NCBI RefSeq assembly: GCF_900156255.1 | Contig: NZ_FTMK01000004.1 | Coordinates: 62,001 to 126,000 of the forward strand | From: Paracoccus thiocyanatus | Lineage (GTDB): Bacteria > Pseudomonadota > Alphaproteobacteria > Rhodobacterales > Rhodobacteraceae | Length of the DNA: 64,000 nucleotides | Direction of reading: 5' to 3' | In this document: piece by piece, positions 1 through 8,918 of the stretch | Layout of the letters: each line of letters starts with the position of its first letter | How positions within the stretch are numbered: position 1 is the first letter of the stretch | Notes under the pieces: generated by a model | What the model saw: the letters and a program-made list of their open reading frames with translations, nothing else | The model's database searches: none | What the model was told of the DNA's origin: nothing | Made by a program: the position numbers and the translations under genes

Positions 1-286
1 GGTGCTGTCGATCATGCCCTTCGACACCGAGGAAGAGGCGGTCGCGATCGCCAATGACACGATCTATGGGCTGACGAACTATGTCCAGACCCAGGACGGG
101 GCGCGCCGCAACCGGCTGGCCCGGCAATTGCGCGCCGGCATGGTCGAGACGAACGGCCAAAGCCGGGGCAGGGGCGCGGCCTTTGGCGGCGTCAAGGCGT
201 CGGGCCGGGCGCGCGAGGGTGGCGTTTGGGGGCTGGAGGAGTTCATGGACAGCAAGCAGATCAGCGGCTGGGACCCCGAAGCGTAA
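1..286 (+). CDS. Aldehyde dehydrogenase, C-terminal end (partial)
   Basis: The open frame enters from the left edge and stops with TAA at 284-286, leaving about 94 residues. It carries the usual end of the NAD(P)-dependent aldehyde dehydrogenase family: a run like FDTEEEAVAIANDTIYGL followed by AFGGVKASG and a glycine-rich REGG-like segment that closes the fold near the active site. The catalytic Cys and Glu lie outside the window, so the substrate cannot be told. The next gene, a GntR regulator, converges on it with about 96 bases between the stops. Confidence 0.85.
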   Translation, partial: VLSIMPFDTEEEAVAIANDTIYGLTNYVQTQDGARRNRLARQLRAGMVETNGQSRGRGAAFGGVKASGRAREGGVWGLEEFMDSKQISGWDPEA

Positions 287-382
287 CCGGCAGGGCCGTC
301 CAAGGGGGCGGCCCATGTCCTGGCCGGATGGCGGCGGGACAGCCCGCCCGGCGCGCAATGGGCCTGGCGCTTTGCGCTGGCG

Positions 383-1105
383 TCAGGCTTGCGCGGCGAG
401 TGTTGCGGCGAAGGAATCGGTGCTGGTGAAATAATCCGGCGACAGCCGCAGCACCCCCGGCAGGTCCAGAAGCACCCGGCGCAGATGCAGCCGCATCGCC
501 GCTTCGGCCGCATCGGGGTCGCCGGCGGCGATTGCCTCGGCCACGCTGCGATGCTGGGCCAGCATGATGTCCTTGGGCGTGATCGCACTTAGCAGGTGGC
601 GGGCGCGGTCCAGCGGCATCTTGACCTGTTGCAAGTGGCTCCAGACCAGGGCCTTGCCGGCGATCCGGGCCAGGGTGGCGTGAAATTCCTCGTCCAACTG
701 GACCAGGGTCGTGGGATCGGCCTGGGTCTCTTGCGCGGCGATCTGTTCAAACAGCGTCTGGTGGTCCTGGCGCCGGGCCTGGGATGCCGCAAGGCGCACG
801 ATGTCGGCTTCGACCGATTCGCGGATGAAGCGGGTGCACAGCACCCATTCCAGGTCGATGCGGGTGACGAAGGTGCCGCGCTGGGGGCGCACCTCCAGCA
901 GACCCTCGCCCGCCAGGCGGATGAACGCTTCGCGCACGGGTTGGCGCGACATGGCGTAGCCATCGGCGATCTCTTGTTCCGAAAGGCGCGCGCCGGGGGG
1001 CAGTTCGCCTTGGACGATGCGCTGGCGCAGCCGGGCGTGAAGCTGCGCCGCAAAGGGCGCCTGCGCCCGCGTCGCGGAATGGGTCTGGGTCGATGCGCGG
1101 TCCAT
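383..1105 (-). CDS. GntR-family (FadR/FCD type) transcriptional regulator
   Basis: A 240-residue DNA-binding repressor or activator. A winged helix near residues 20-85 contains the GntR pattern (LPPGARLSEQEIADGY, then a wing with RGTFVTRI). An all-helical FCD effector domain follows, with Asp/His-rich positions such as LDEEFHATLARIAG. A longer frame reaches 1126, but GGGAGGAAAC sits just before the ATG at 1103-1105, so that start was chosen. It lies directly downstream of galM on the same strand and faces the aldehyde dehydrogenase. It may control local sugar or aldehyde metabolism. The effector is unknown. Confidence 0.85.
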   Translation of the reverse strand: MDRASTQTHSATRAQAPFAAQLHARLRQRIVQGELPPGARLSEQEIADGYAMSRQPVREAFIRLAGEGLLEVRPQRGTFVTRIDLEWVLCTRFIRESVEADIVRLAASQARRQDHQTLFEQIAAQETQADPTTLVQLDEEFHATLARIAGKALVWSHLQQVKMPLDRARHLLSAITPKDIMLAQHRSVAEAIAAGDPDAAEAAMRLHLRRVLLDLPGVLRLSPDYFTSTDSFAATLAAQA

Positions 1106-1148
1106 GTTTCCTCCCTGACCCCGCATTAGTTCGTGACCCGATCTTGCG

Positions 1149-2159
1149 TCAACTGCCGGAACGGCGGTGAAAGGTCATCGCGGTGGTCTGGCGATAAAGC
1201 TGTCCCGGCTCCAGCAGCGCCGAGGGATAGCCGGGATTATGCGGCGAATCCGGCCAGAGCTGCGTTTCCAGCGCAATACCGGCATGGCGGCCATAGGGGC
1301 GGCCGGCATGGCCGGGCGCCCTGGGGGTGAGATGTTCTGTCGCATGGATCTGAAGCCCCGGCTCGGTCGAGCGCAGGGTCATCGCAAGCTGGCCGGCCTG
1401 AAGCGTCGCGACCTTGCGCGGCACGATCCGGCGCCGCGACGCAAGGCAAAGATTGTGGTCGATGCGCGGCCCGTCCAGCCGGTCGCCCAGTCGCACCGGC
1501 TGGCGAAAGTCCAGATGCGTGCCCTGGACCGGGGCGGGGCGGCCAAGCGGGATCATCTCGGCGTCCACCGGCAGGTAGTGTTTGGCCGGGACGGTCAGGT
1601 GGTGATCGGCGATGCTGTCCGTCCCGTCCAGGTTGAAATAGCTATGCTGGGTAAAGTTGCACAGCGTGGCTTCGTCGGAAGTGGCCAGGATCGTCAGCAT
1701 CAGCACCGGGCCGGGCAGGATGGACCAGGTCGCCCTGATCAGCATGGCGCCCGGAAAGCCCATATGCCCCGCGGGCAGGTAATCGGCCAGCGCCACCGAA
1801 CCTTGGTCCCAATCGGCCAGCATCCAGTTGCGGGTGCCGCAGCCATCGCGGCCGCCATGCAGCATGTGGCGGTCGTCCTGGTTGCGGTCCAGATGCCATT
1901 CCTCGCCGTCGATCACCGCGCGGCCCTGGGCGATGCGATTGGCATAGCGCCCGATCACCGCGCCGAAATAGCGGCCTTTGCCCAGATAGGGGTCCAGCTT
2001 GGGAAAGCCCAGCACCAGCGCGTGCCCCATCCCCGCTAGCCGCAGATCCTGGAGCGATGCGCCCAGCGTGATGATCGAGGCCGTCAGCCCATGGCCCGAA
2101 ATGGTCGCCTGCATGACCTGCCCGCCATCGGGCAGCGTTCCGAATGGCCTGGGCGTCAT
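1149..2159 (-). CDS. galM: Aldose 1-epimerase (galactose mutarotase)
   Basis: A 336-residue cytoplasmic mutarotase that interconverts alpha and beta anomers of aldoses. Family marks in order: GRYANRI near residue 70, LHGG near residue 100, the catalytic-histidine segment FTQHSYFNLDG near 170, and a C-terminal segment ALETQLWPDSPHNPGYPS that holds the catalytic Glu. The length matches the family. The GntR regulator follows on the same strand 43 bases downstream and may be cotranscribed. The physiological sugar cannot be read from the sequence. Confidence 0.9.
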   Translation of the reverse strand: MTPRPFGTLPDGGQVMQATISGHGLTASIITLGASLQDLRLAGMGHALVLGFPKLDPYLGKGRYFGAVIGRYANRIAQGRAVIDGEEWHLDRNQDDRHMLHGGRDGCGTRNWMLADWDQGSVALADYLPAGHMGFPGAMLIRATWSILPGPVLMLTILATSDEATLCNFTQHSYFNLDGTDSIADHHLTVPAKHYLPVDAEMIPLGRPAPVQGTHLDFRQPVRLGDRLDGPRIDHNLCLASRRRIVPRKVATLQAGQLAMTLRSTEPGLQIHATEHLTPRAPGHAGRPYGRHAGIALETQLWPDSPHNPGYPSALLEPGQLYRQTTAMTFHRRSGS

Positions 2160-2454
2160 GCCATGGTGCCCCGCCCTGCCGGCCTGCCTGGACAGCCGGG
2201 GCGCGTGGGGACGGCCGGGGCGGTTGCCGGGATCGGGCGGCTGTGCCCCGGAAAATCGGATCGAGTTCGGAATGGGCTGTTCCCCCGCAGGCGAAACCTG
2301 CCGCAGGTTACCGATAATTCCCGCATCCGCCAGCCCCCTGTCGGCATGTCGCCTGCGGCCGGGCCGGCCAGGCAGGGGCCGGGCAACGCCCGCCTTGCGC
2401 GGTAAGGCCGGCGGGGCTTGCCAGGCCGCGCCTGCCGTCCCCTTGCCCTTGCCA
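2160..2454. other. Intergenic region between galM and the TRAP permease
   Basis: This 295-base GC-rich stretch separates the start of galM from the end of the TRAP permease gene, both on the minus strand. It must hold the galM promoter. I see no convincing gene, no T-tract terminator and no clear inverted repeat. The open frames across it lack a family signature. Confidence 0.5.
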
Positions 2455-4521
2455 TCAGGATGCCGGTATGGCCCCGCCGCGATCGCCCCCTGCCATGTAT
2501 TGGCGCAGCACGACGGCGGCCAGGATCGCCATGCCCAGCACGGTCGAGGTGAGTTCGGGCGCGATCAGCATCAGCGCGGCCAGGGGCAGCACGATCCTTT
2601 CGATCGTCAGCAGCGGACCCATCAGCCAATTGGTGATCGCGGCCGACAGCGCCACGATGCCCAGGACCGAGCCGGTAAAGGCCAGCAGGAAGTCGGGCAG
2701 CGTGAAGGACTGCGTGACCAGCAGAAGCGAGGGCGAGAAGACGAAGACGAAAGGCACCAGCGCCTTGCCCATGGACAGCCGGAACGCGGTATTGCCGGCC
2801 TTGAACCCGTTGGCGCCGGCGATCCCGGCCCCGGCATAGGCGGCCAGCGCCACCGGCGGCGTCACGTCGGCCAGCACGCCGAAATAGAAGACGAAGAAAT
2901 GCGCCACCAGCGGTTCGACATTCATCATGCCCAGGACCGGGGCGGCCACCGCGACCATGATGATATAGTTCGCCGTGGTCGGCACCCCGCAGCCCATCAG
3001 CACGCAGACCACCGCCGTCATCAGCAGGGTGAACAGCAGCGTCAGCGTCTGGATGCTGAACAGCTCGAACGGCAGGAAGGTCAGGAACTGATGCAACCCC
3101 ACGGCCCAGTCCTGCGCCACGCTCGTGACCATGAAGGCGATCTTGAAGCCGACGCCCGTCAGCGTGACGATGCCGATCACCACGCCGACCAGCGCGGCGG
3201 CGGCGGTCACGGCCAGCGATTGGCGCGCGCCGGCGACGAAGCCCTCGTAAAGGCCGGCGGCGGTTTCCTTGATGCCCTCGACCACGCCCGCGGCCATGAC
3301 CCGCTGGATCAGATAGACCGCGATACAGGCGGTGATCGCCCAGAAGGCCGAAAGAAACGGCGTGCGGCCCGACATCAGCATCCAGACCAGCAGCACCAGC
3401 GGAAAGACCGACAGCCAGCCTTCGCGCAGCACCTTGCCGGCCTTGGGCAGTTCCTCGGCGCGCAAGCCGCGGATGCCCAGGCGCTTGGCCTCCAGGTGGA
3501 CCTGAACCAGCACGCCGAAGAAATGCATGAAGGCCGGGACGATGGCGGCGATCAGGATGGTGCGCAGCGGGATGCCCAGATATTCCACCATCAGAAAGGC
3601 GACCGCACCCATGACCGGCGGGGTGATCTGGCCGCCGGTCGAGGACGAGGCCTCGACCGCGGCGGCGAAATGGCGCTTGAAGCCGATCTTGATCATCGCC
3701 GGAATGGTCAGCGCGCCCGTGGTCACGGTATTGGCGATCGACGAGCCCGAGATCGTCCCCAGCATCGCCGAGGAGATGACCGAGACCTTGGCCGGCCCGC
3801 CGGCGTAGCGCCCGGTCAGCGCGGTGGCCAGGTCGATGAACAACTGCCCCAGCCCGATCTTTTGCGCCATCACCCCGAACAGCACGAAGTGGAACACATA
3901 GGTGGCGATGACCCCCAGCGCGGTGCCATAGATGCCCTGCGACGTCAGATACAGGTGATTGACGATATTGGACCAGTCCGCGCCGGGATGGACCAGGATG
4001 CCGGGCATCGACTTGCCGAAATAGGCATAGGCGATGAACAGCCCGGCGATCACCGGCAGCGGCCAGCCCATCGAGCGGCGCACCGCCTCCATCAGCACCA
4101 CGAGCAGCACCGTGCCCATGGCGATGTCGATGGGCAGCGGATTGCCGACCCGGAAGGCAAGCTGGTCATAGATCCAGGGCACGTAAAAGGCGCTGACCGC
4201 GCCGCCGATGGCAAGGATCCAATCCGTGACCGGCACGCCCAGGACGGCAAAGCCGCCGGTCTTGTGCCGATTCCGCGCCAGGGCCGAGAAGCTGAGAAAG
4301 ATCACGAACAGCGACACGCCCATATGCAGCCCGCGATGGGTCGTGGCGCGCGGAATGCCGAATCCGGCCGTGTAGAAGTGATAGACCGACAGCAGGAACA
4401 GGATGACGCCGGACAGGATGGCGATGGGCCGGGTCACCGTCCGAAAGCGCGCTTCGGGATCGTATTCCTCTTCCAGGGCGCGCAGTTGTGCGTCGGTTAG
4501 CTCGCGGGGTGCGTCGGTCAT
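2455..4521 (-). CDS. TAXI-type TRAP transporter fused permease (4TM/12TM)
   Basis: A 688-residue inner-membrane permease that fuses the small (DctQ-like) and large (DctM-like) TRAP subunits, as is usual in the TAXI branch. Many hydrophobic segments are visible. The large-subunit region has the recognisable GTISGSSIANTVTTGALTIP stretch and SSSTGGQITPPVMGAVAF. The ATG at 4519-4521 was chosen because AGGA lies 7 bases upstream; an ATG five codons earlier has no such site. It is coupled to the binding protein gene 78 bases upstream. TAXI transporters use ion gradients; the substrate here is unknown, with glutamate or other carboxylates typical of characterised members. Confidence 0.9.
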   Translation of the reverse strand: MTDAPRELTDAQLRALEEEYDPEARFRTVTRPIAILSGVILFLLSVYHFYTAGFGIPRATTHRGLHMGVSLFVIFLSFSALARNRHKTGGFAVLGVPVTDWILAIGGAVSAFYVPWIYDQLAFRVGNPLPIDIAMGTVLLVVLMEAVRRSMGWPLPVIAGLFIAYAYFGKSMPGILVHPGADWSNIVNHLYLTSQGIYGTALGVIATYVFHFVLFGVMAQKIGLGQLFIDLATALTGRYAGGPAKVSVISSAMLGTISGSSIANTVTTGALTIPAMIKIGFKRHFAAAVEASSSTGGQITPPVMGAVAFLMVEYLGIPLRTILIAAIVPAFMHFFGVLVQVHLEAKRLGIRGLRAEELPKAGKVLREGWLSVFPLVLLVWMLMSGRTPFLSAFWAITACIAVYLIQRVMAAGVVEGIKETAAGLYEGFVAGARQSLAVTAAAALVGVVIGIVTLTGVGFKIAFMVTSVAQDWAVGLHQFLTFLPFELFSIQTLTLLFTLLMTAVVCVLMGCGVPTTANYIIMVAVAAPVLGMMNVEPLVAHFFVFYFGVLADVTPPVALAAYAGAGIAGANGFKAGNTAFRLSMGKALVPFVFVFSPSLLLVTQSFTLPDFLLAFTGSVLGIVALSAAITNWLMGPLLTIERIVLPLAALMLIAPELTSTVLGMAILAAVVLRQYMAGGDRGGAIPAS

Positions 4522-4599
4522 CTTGTTTTCCTGCAATGCGCGTCGGCAACAGGGGCGCGAACCGCAGCGGTCCGCGCCCCCGGATCGGCGGCGGAAGCG

Positions 4600-5601
4600 T
4601 TACTTCAGCTTGCCCGCTTCTTTGTAGAAGCGCTCGGCGCCGGGGTGGAACGGGATGCCCGCGCCCTGGGTCGCGCTGTCAAGGGTGATCAGCTTGCCCT
4701 TGGCATGGCCGGCCGCGAACAGCTTTTGCGTGTTGTCGTTGTAAAGCGCCTTGGTGATGCCATAGACCAGATCTTCGGACAGATCGGCGTTGGTGACCAG
4801 CTGCGCCCCGACCGAGATCGTGGCCACATCGGCGTCCTGCCCCTCATAGGTGCCGGCGGGCACGGTGTCGGTGGCAAAGAAGCTGTAGGTGTCGCGCAGC
4901 TTTTCCACCTCGGGGCCGGTGATGGGCACCAGGGTCACATCATGCTGGCTGGCCAGTTCGGCGATGGCGCCGGCCGGGTAGCCGCCGACGAAGAAAAAGG
5001 CGTCCATCGCCCCGTCGCGCATCCGGTCCGCCGCCTGGTCGGGCTTGAGATATTCGGGCGTCACATCGGCTTCGGACAGGCCAAAGGCTTCCAGGATGAT
5101 CTTGGCATCGACCAGCGTGCCCGATCCCGGCTCGTCCAGCGAGACCCGCTTGCCCTTGAGATCGGCGACCGAGGCGATGCCCGCATCCTTGCGCGCCACC
5201 AGGTGGATGCTTTCGGGATAAAGGTTGGCGATCAGCCGCAGCTTTTCGACCGCCGGCTGGCCTTCCCACAGGCCGGTGCCGGTCTGCGCCCAATAGGCGA
5301 CGTCGGATTGGCTGAACCCGGCCTCCATCGCGCCGCCGTTGATGGCGTTCACGTTGCCGACCGAGCCGTTCGAGGCCACCGCCGTCGCCACCAGCCCCGG
5401 CACCCCGCAAGAGCCGCCATCCTCGCAGGCGCGCGAGCCGGGCGGGCTGGAAATCGCGTTGGCGATCAGGCCGCCGATCGGGTAATAGGTGCCGGCCGTG
5501 CCGCCCGTTCCGATGCGGAAGAATGACATCTCCTGCGCGCCGGCGGCCATGCCAAAGGTCGCGGCCATCGCGGCGGCGGCAAACAGTGCTTTGAAACTCA
5601 T
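4600..5601 (-). CDS. TAXI-family TRAP transporter solute-binding protein
   Basis: A 333-residue periplasmic receptor for the adjacent permease. Residues 1-22 form a signal peptide ending in an AGA/QEM-like cleavage region. The mature part begins with the TAXI hallmark FFRIGTGGTAGTYYPIGG and contains GKRVSLDEPGSGT, a typical ligand-lobe segment. Two cysteines in the run SRACEDGGSCGVPG could form a disulfide, as in other TAXI proteins. It lies first in a two-gene operon with the permease. The substrate cannot be inferred. Confidence 0.92.
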   Translation of the reverse strand: MSFKALFAAAAMAATFGMAAGAQEMSFFRIGTGGTAGTYYPIGGLIANAISSPPGSRACEDGGSCGVPGLVATAVASNGSVGNVNAINGGAMEAGFSQSDVAYWAQTGTGLWEGQPAVEKLRLIANLYPESIHLVARKDAGIASVADLKGKRVSLDEPGSGTLVDAKIILEAFGLSEADVTPEYLKPDQAADRMRDGAMDAFFFVGGYPAGAIAELASQHDVTLVPITGPEVEKLRDTYSFFATDTVPAGTYEGQDADVATISVGAQLVTNADLSEDLVYGITKALYNDNTQKLFAAGHAKGKLITLDSATQGAGIPFHPGAERFYKEAGKLK

Positions 5602-5760
5602 GATTTTCCCCTGTCAGAGTGGTTCTTGCCGGCAGGTTAGCGCAGGCGGAAGGCCATGAACAACCATCAATCTGGGTGCGGCCGTTTCGGTCGCTGCGTC
5701 ACCGCCCCGCCGCGGGCCTGGCGCGGGCCGTATCTTTGCGCCTGCCGGGCGGATGCGGGC

Positions 5761-6216
5761 TCAATGGCAGCGCTCGGGCGGCGGGGGCTGCGATTGGGCC
5801 AGGCGGCGCATGGCCTTGCCGTATTTTTCCAGCCTTTCCTGATCTTCGGGGCCTGCGTTCTTCAGCCGGGCGGTATCGGAATTGTCGCACAGATCCAGGA
5901 TCTTGACCGCCCGCGCCAGGACGTTGCGGCCGGCGCGATCCACGAAATCGAAATAGTCCTCGTCCTTGCGGCGGGTCAGGGCGTCGACCGCCTGGGCCAG
6001 GCGCAAATCCAGGCCGGCGGCCCGCAACTGGTCGATGGTCCAGTCGCTGTCCTCGACCACGTCGTGCAGAACGGCGACGATGCGCTGGTCATCCCCGTCC
6101 GCGGCCAGCATCATCCGCAGCGGGTGCAGGATATAGGGCCGGCCCGCGCGATCCCTTTGGCCGCGATGCGCCTGGGCGGCGATGCTGATGGCCTGTTCCA
6201 GATCCATGTCGTTCAT
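5761..6216 (-). CDS. Small SpoT-like HD hydrolase
   Basis: A 151-residue stand-alone HD-domain protein resembling the hydrolase half of RelA/SpoT (MESH1 or small alarmone hydrolase type). Visible metal and catalytic positions are His31 in YILHPLR, the pair His51-Asp52 with Glu55-Asp56 in VLHDVVEDSDWT, and a later KILDLCDN segment. There is no synthetase, TGS or ACT domain. GAGG lies 7 bases before the ATG. Hydrolysis of (p)ppGpp or another 3'-phosphorylated nucleotide is inferred from the family. It is upstream of, but not obviously linked to, the TRAP genes. Confidence 0.75.
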   Translation of the reverse strand: MNDMDLEQAISIAAQAHRGQRDRAGRPYILHPLRMMLAADGDDQRIVAVLHDVVEDSDWTIDQLRAAGLDLRLAQAVDALTRRKDEDYFDFVDRAGRNVLARAVKILDLCDNSDTARLKNAGPEDQERLEKYGKAMRRLAQSQPPPPERCH

Positions 6217-6398
6217 GCTCTTGCCTCGTCCCTGGGCTGGGGGTGGCGTGAAACCTTGGGCGGCGGGCTTTGTTCCCGCGGCTGGCCGGCATCACCGGCA
6301 AAACCCGCCCCCTGCGGATCACGTGCGGGGCCGATTGCCTTTGGCCCGGCTTTCGGCAATGGTGCCAAGGTGGCGAAGTCGATGGAATCGCGGTCGAT

Positions 6399-7355
6399 AT
6401 GGACAAAACTGCACCCCTGATCGGTATCCTGCTTTATCCCGGCGTGCAGGTTTCGGCGGTGCTGGGCCTGACCGACCTGTTCCAGATCGCCGGGCAGTCC
6501 GCAACGCATGGCGACCGGCTTGACGTGCGCCACCTGCGCGCCGAGGGCGACGGCCCGCCCAAGCCGGTCTTCGACACCGCGCCGCAAGCGGCCGGGGATG
6601 CGCGCTGCGACGTGCTGATCCTGCCGCCCTCGCTTGCGCCGCCGATCACCCCCGCGGCGGCGGCGCCGCTGGCAGGCTGGCTGCGGGACCGTCATGCCCA
6701 GGGAACGGTGCTGGCCTCGATCTGCGCCGGCGCGTTCCTGCTGGGCGAAACGGGGTTGCTGGCCGGCCGGGCGGTGACGACGCATTGGACCCATGCGCAG
6801 GACTTGCAGGACCGCTTTCCCGACGCGCGGGTGGACTGCGACCGCCTGGTGATCGACGGCGGCGACATCGTTTCGGCGGGCGGGCTGATGTCCTGGACCG
6901 ATCTGGGCCTGAAGCTGGTGGACCGCTTCCTGGGCCCGGTGGCGATGGCCCGAACGGCCCGGATGCTGCTGGTCGATCCGCCGGGGCGCGAGCAGCGCTT
7001 TTACAGCGGCTTCGTGCCGCGCCTGACGCATGGCGATGCCGCGATCCTGAAGGCGCAGCATTTCCTGCAAGCGCATGAGGGCAAGGAGGCGCGGCTTTCC
7101 GTCCTGGCCAGCCAGGCGGGGCTGGAGGAACGCACCTTTCTGCGCCGCTTCCAGAAAGCGACCGGGCTGACCGCGACCGATTACGCCCAGCGCCTGCGGG
7201 TGGCCAAGGCGCAGGAGCTTTTGCAATTCGGCCAGCAGCCCATCGAGCGCATCGCCTGGGAGGTCGGCTATTCCGACCCCGGCGCATTTCGCAAGGTGTT
7301 CCTGCGCATCGTCGGCCTGCCGCCCGGCGAGTATCGGCAAAGGTTCCATGCCTGA
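6399..7355 (+). CDS. GlxA-family transcriptional regulator (DJ-1/PfpI plus AraC HTH)
   Basis: A 318-residue regulator. Residues 5-175 form a DJ-1/PfpI-like domain with the elbow-Cys motif [15 protein letters not shown]; in this family the domain senses a ligand rather than acting as a protease. Residues 215-315 hold two AraC-type helix-turn-helices ([14 protein letters not shown] and [17 protein letters not shown]). The frame is open 43 codons further upstream, but the protein family starts at [15 protein letters not shown], so the ATG at 6399 is used. The target is unknown, and the neighbouring ectoine cluster has its own regulator. Confidence 0.88.
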   Translation: MDKTAPLIGILLYPGVQVSAVLGLTDLFQIAGQSATHGDRLDVRHLRAEGDGPPKPVFDTAPQAAGDARCDVLILPPSLAPPITPAAAAPLAGWLRDRHAQGTVLASICAGAFLLGETGLLAGRAVTTHWTHAQDLQDRFPDARVDCDRLVIDGGDIVSAGGLMSWTDLGLKLVDRFLGPVAMARTARMLLVDPPGREQRFYSGFVPRLTHGDAAILKAQHFLQAHEGKEARLSVLASQAGLEERTFLRRFQKATGLTATDYAQRLRVAKAQELLQFGQQPIERIAWEVGYSDPGAFRKVFLRIVGLPPGEYRQRFHA

Positions 7356-7450
7356 CGCCCGCCGCCGCAAGACGGCGATTGCGGGCGCGCGGGATAGATC
7401 ATAACATTGCCGAGTAATGACAGGATTGTCTTCATTCGGATTTCATCACA

Positions 7451-8830
7451 ATGTGGACCCCCGATCCTCGCGCCCTGCACCGTCCGGCCTATCTTTCCCT
7501 GGCCGAGCAATATGCGCGGGCGATCCGCGACGGAATGCTGCCTGCCGGCAGCCGCCTGCCACCGCAGCGCAGGCTGGCCGACGACCTGGGGCTTTCCGTG
7601 CAGACCGTCTCGCGCGCTTATGAGGAACTGATCCGCCGCGGCCTGGTGGTGGGCGAGGTCGGGCGCGGCTCCTTCGTGCTGCCCTCGGGTTCAGAGAACA
7701 CGCCGCCCTATCTGGCCGAACGGCTTGGCGAACTGATCGACCTGTCGATCCTGAAGCCGGTGACCGAGCGGATGCATGTGGAAACATTTCGCGAGGGGCT
7801 GCATTGGGTGGCCGAAAACCTGCCGGTCCCGGCGGCGCTGTCCTTTCGGCCCAGTTCGGTCCTGCCGCAGCACCGGCAGATCGCGGCCGACTGGCTGCGC
7901 CGGGGCGGCATCGACGCGGCGCCGGAAAACATCACCATAACCGACGGCGCGACCTCGGCCATCACCACCGCGGTCATGAGCGCGGTGCCCGCCGGCGACA
8001 CGCTGGCCGCCTCGGCGCTGACCCATCACCTGCTGATGCCGCTGTGCAAATACCTGGGCCTGCACCTGGAGGGCCTGCCGGTGGACGAGGACGGCATCGT
8101 CCCCGAGGCGCTGGACCACCTGGCGCGCAAGGGCAGCCTGCGCGCGCTTTACATGCAGCCCGCCGCCGTCAACCCAATGGCGATCATGAGCAGCGCCGGC
8201 CGCCGCGCCGAACTGGTCGCCGTCGCCCGCCGCCACGACCTGCTGATCATCGAAAACGACATGCTGAACGCGATGATCGCCGACCGGCCGCCGCCCATGG
8301 CCGCCCTGGCGCCCGAACGGGTGCTGCATATCAACGGCTTCACCAAGACCACGCTGCCGGGCCTGCGGGTCGCCTGGCTGCTGTCGCCGGCGCGGCTGGC
8401 TTCGGCCACCGCCAACCGGCATCTGGTGACGAACTGGATGGCCACGCCGGCCATGGTGGAACTGCTGAGCCACTGGATCGGCGACGGCACCGTCGACCGG
8501 CTGATCCTGTGGCAGCGCGAGGCGCTGGCCGTCCGGCATGGCATCGCGCGCCAGGTTCTGGGCGCCGCACCCTTTCGCGCCCATCCGCAAAGCCTGCACA
8601 TCTGGCTGGAACTGCCCCCCGGCCGCGACGAGGAAGAATTCGTGGCCCAGGCCCGCCAGCGCGGCGTCGCCATCGCCTCGGGCCGCGCTTTTCGGCTAAG
8701 CGAGCGCGGTCGGCGGGATGCGGTGCGAATCGCCCTGGGCTCGACCAGCACCGAAGAACTGCGCCGTGGCCTGACCTTGGTCGCCGAAGCCCTGGGCGGA
8801 TTTGCCGAACCGCTGCTTCCACTGATCTGA
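7451..8830 (+). CDS. enuR: MocR/GntR-type regulator of ectoine catabolism
   Basis: A 459-residue MocR-family protein: an N-terminal GntR winged helix (about residues 12-80, RLPPQRRLADDLGLSVQT) fused to a type-I aminotransferase-like domain. The PLP-binding lysine is Lys299 in NGFTKTTLPGLR, close to Lys302 which I recall for EnuR of Ruegeria pomeroyi. EnuR represses ectoine import and catabolism genes. PLP-linked intermediates such as N-alpha-acetyl-diaminobutyrate or diaminobutyrate relieve it. The assignment rests on domain architecture plus its place 88 bases upstream of ehuABCD-eutABCDE. ATTGNC half-sites at 7405 and 7425 just before its start suggest autoregulation. Confidence 0.88.
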   Translation: MWTPDPRALHRPAYLSLAEQYARAIRDGMLPAGSRLPPQRRLADDLGLSVQTVSRAYEELIRRGLVVGEVGRGSFVLPSGSENTPPYLAERLGELIDLSILKPVTERMHVETFREGLHWVAENLPVPAALSFRPSSVLPQHRQIAADWLRRGGIDAAPENITITDGATSAITTAVMSAVPAGDTLAASALTHHLLMPLCKYLGLHLEGLPVDEDGIVPEALDHLARKGSLRALYMQPAAVNPMAIMSSAGRRAELVAVARRHDLLIIENDMLNAMIADRPPPMAALAPERVLHINGFTKTTLPGLRVAWLLSPARLASATANRHLVTNWMATPAMVELLSHWIGDGTVDRLILWQREALAVRHGIARQVLGAAPFRAHPQSLHIWLELPPGRDEEEFVAQARQRGVAIASGRAFRLSERGRRDAVRIALGSTSTEELRRGLTLVAEALGGFAEPLLPLI

Positions 8831-8918
8831 CGGGCCAGAAAAATTGTCATGATATTATTTTTGGATTGACCTGATTTAATCCCGCTGCAAAGTTCCTTGG
8901 GACAGCAAGGGGGGCGCA
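8831..8918 (+). promoter_or_regulatory. ehu/eut promoter region with candidate EnuR operator
   Basis: This short AT-rich gap between enuR and ehuA contrasts with the GC-rich surroundings. It holds an imperfect direct repeat of pattern ATTGNCNTGAT at 8843-8853 and 8865-8875. Nine of eleven positions are shared, and the spacing is 22 bases, about two helical turns. MocR regulators commonly bind direct repeats, so this is a plausible EnuR operator. I cannot fix the -35 and -10 boxes with confidence. AAGGGG six bases before TTG at 8919 is the ribosome binding site of ehuA. Confidence 0.5.

Noticed and set aside
1999-4500. Very long plus-strand open frame opposite the TRAP permease
   Set aside because: A shadow of a high-GC gene: Gln/Arg/His-rich low-complexity translation with no family motif, fully antisense to a clear permease.
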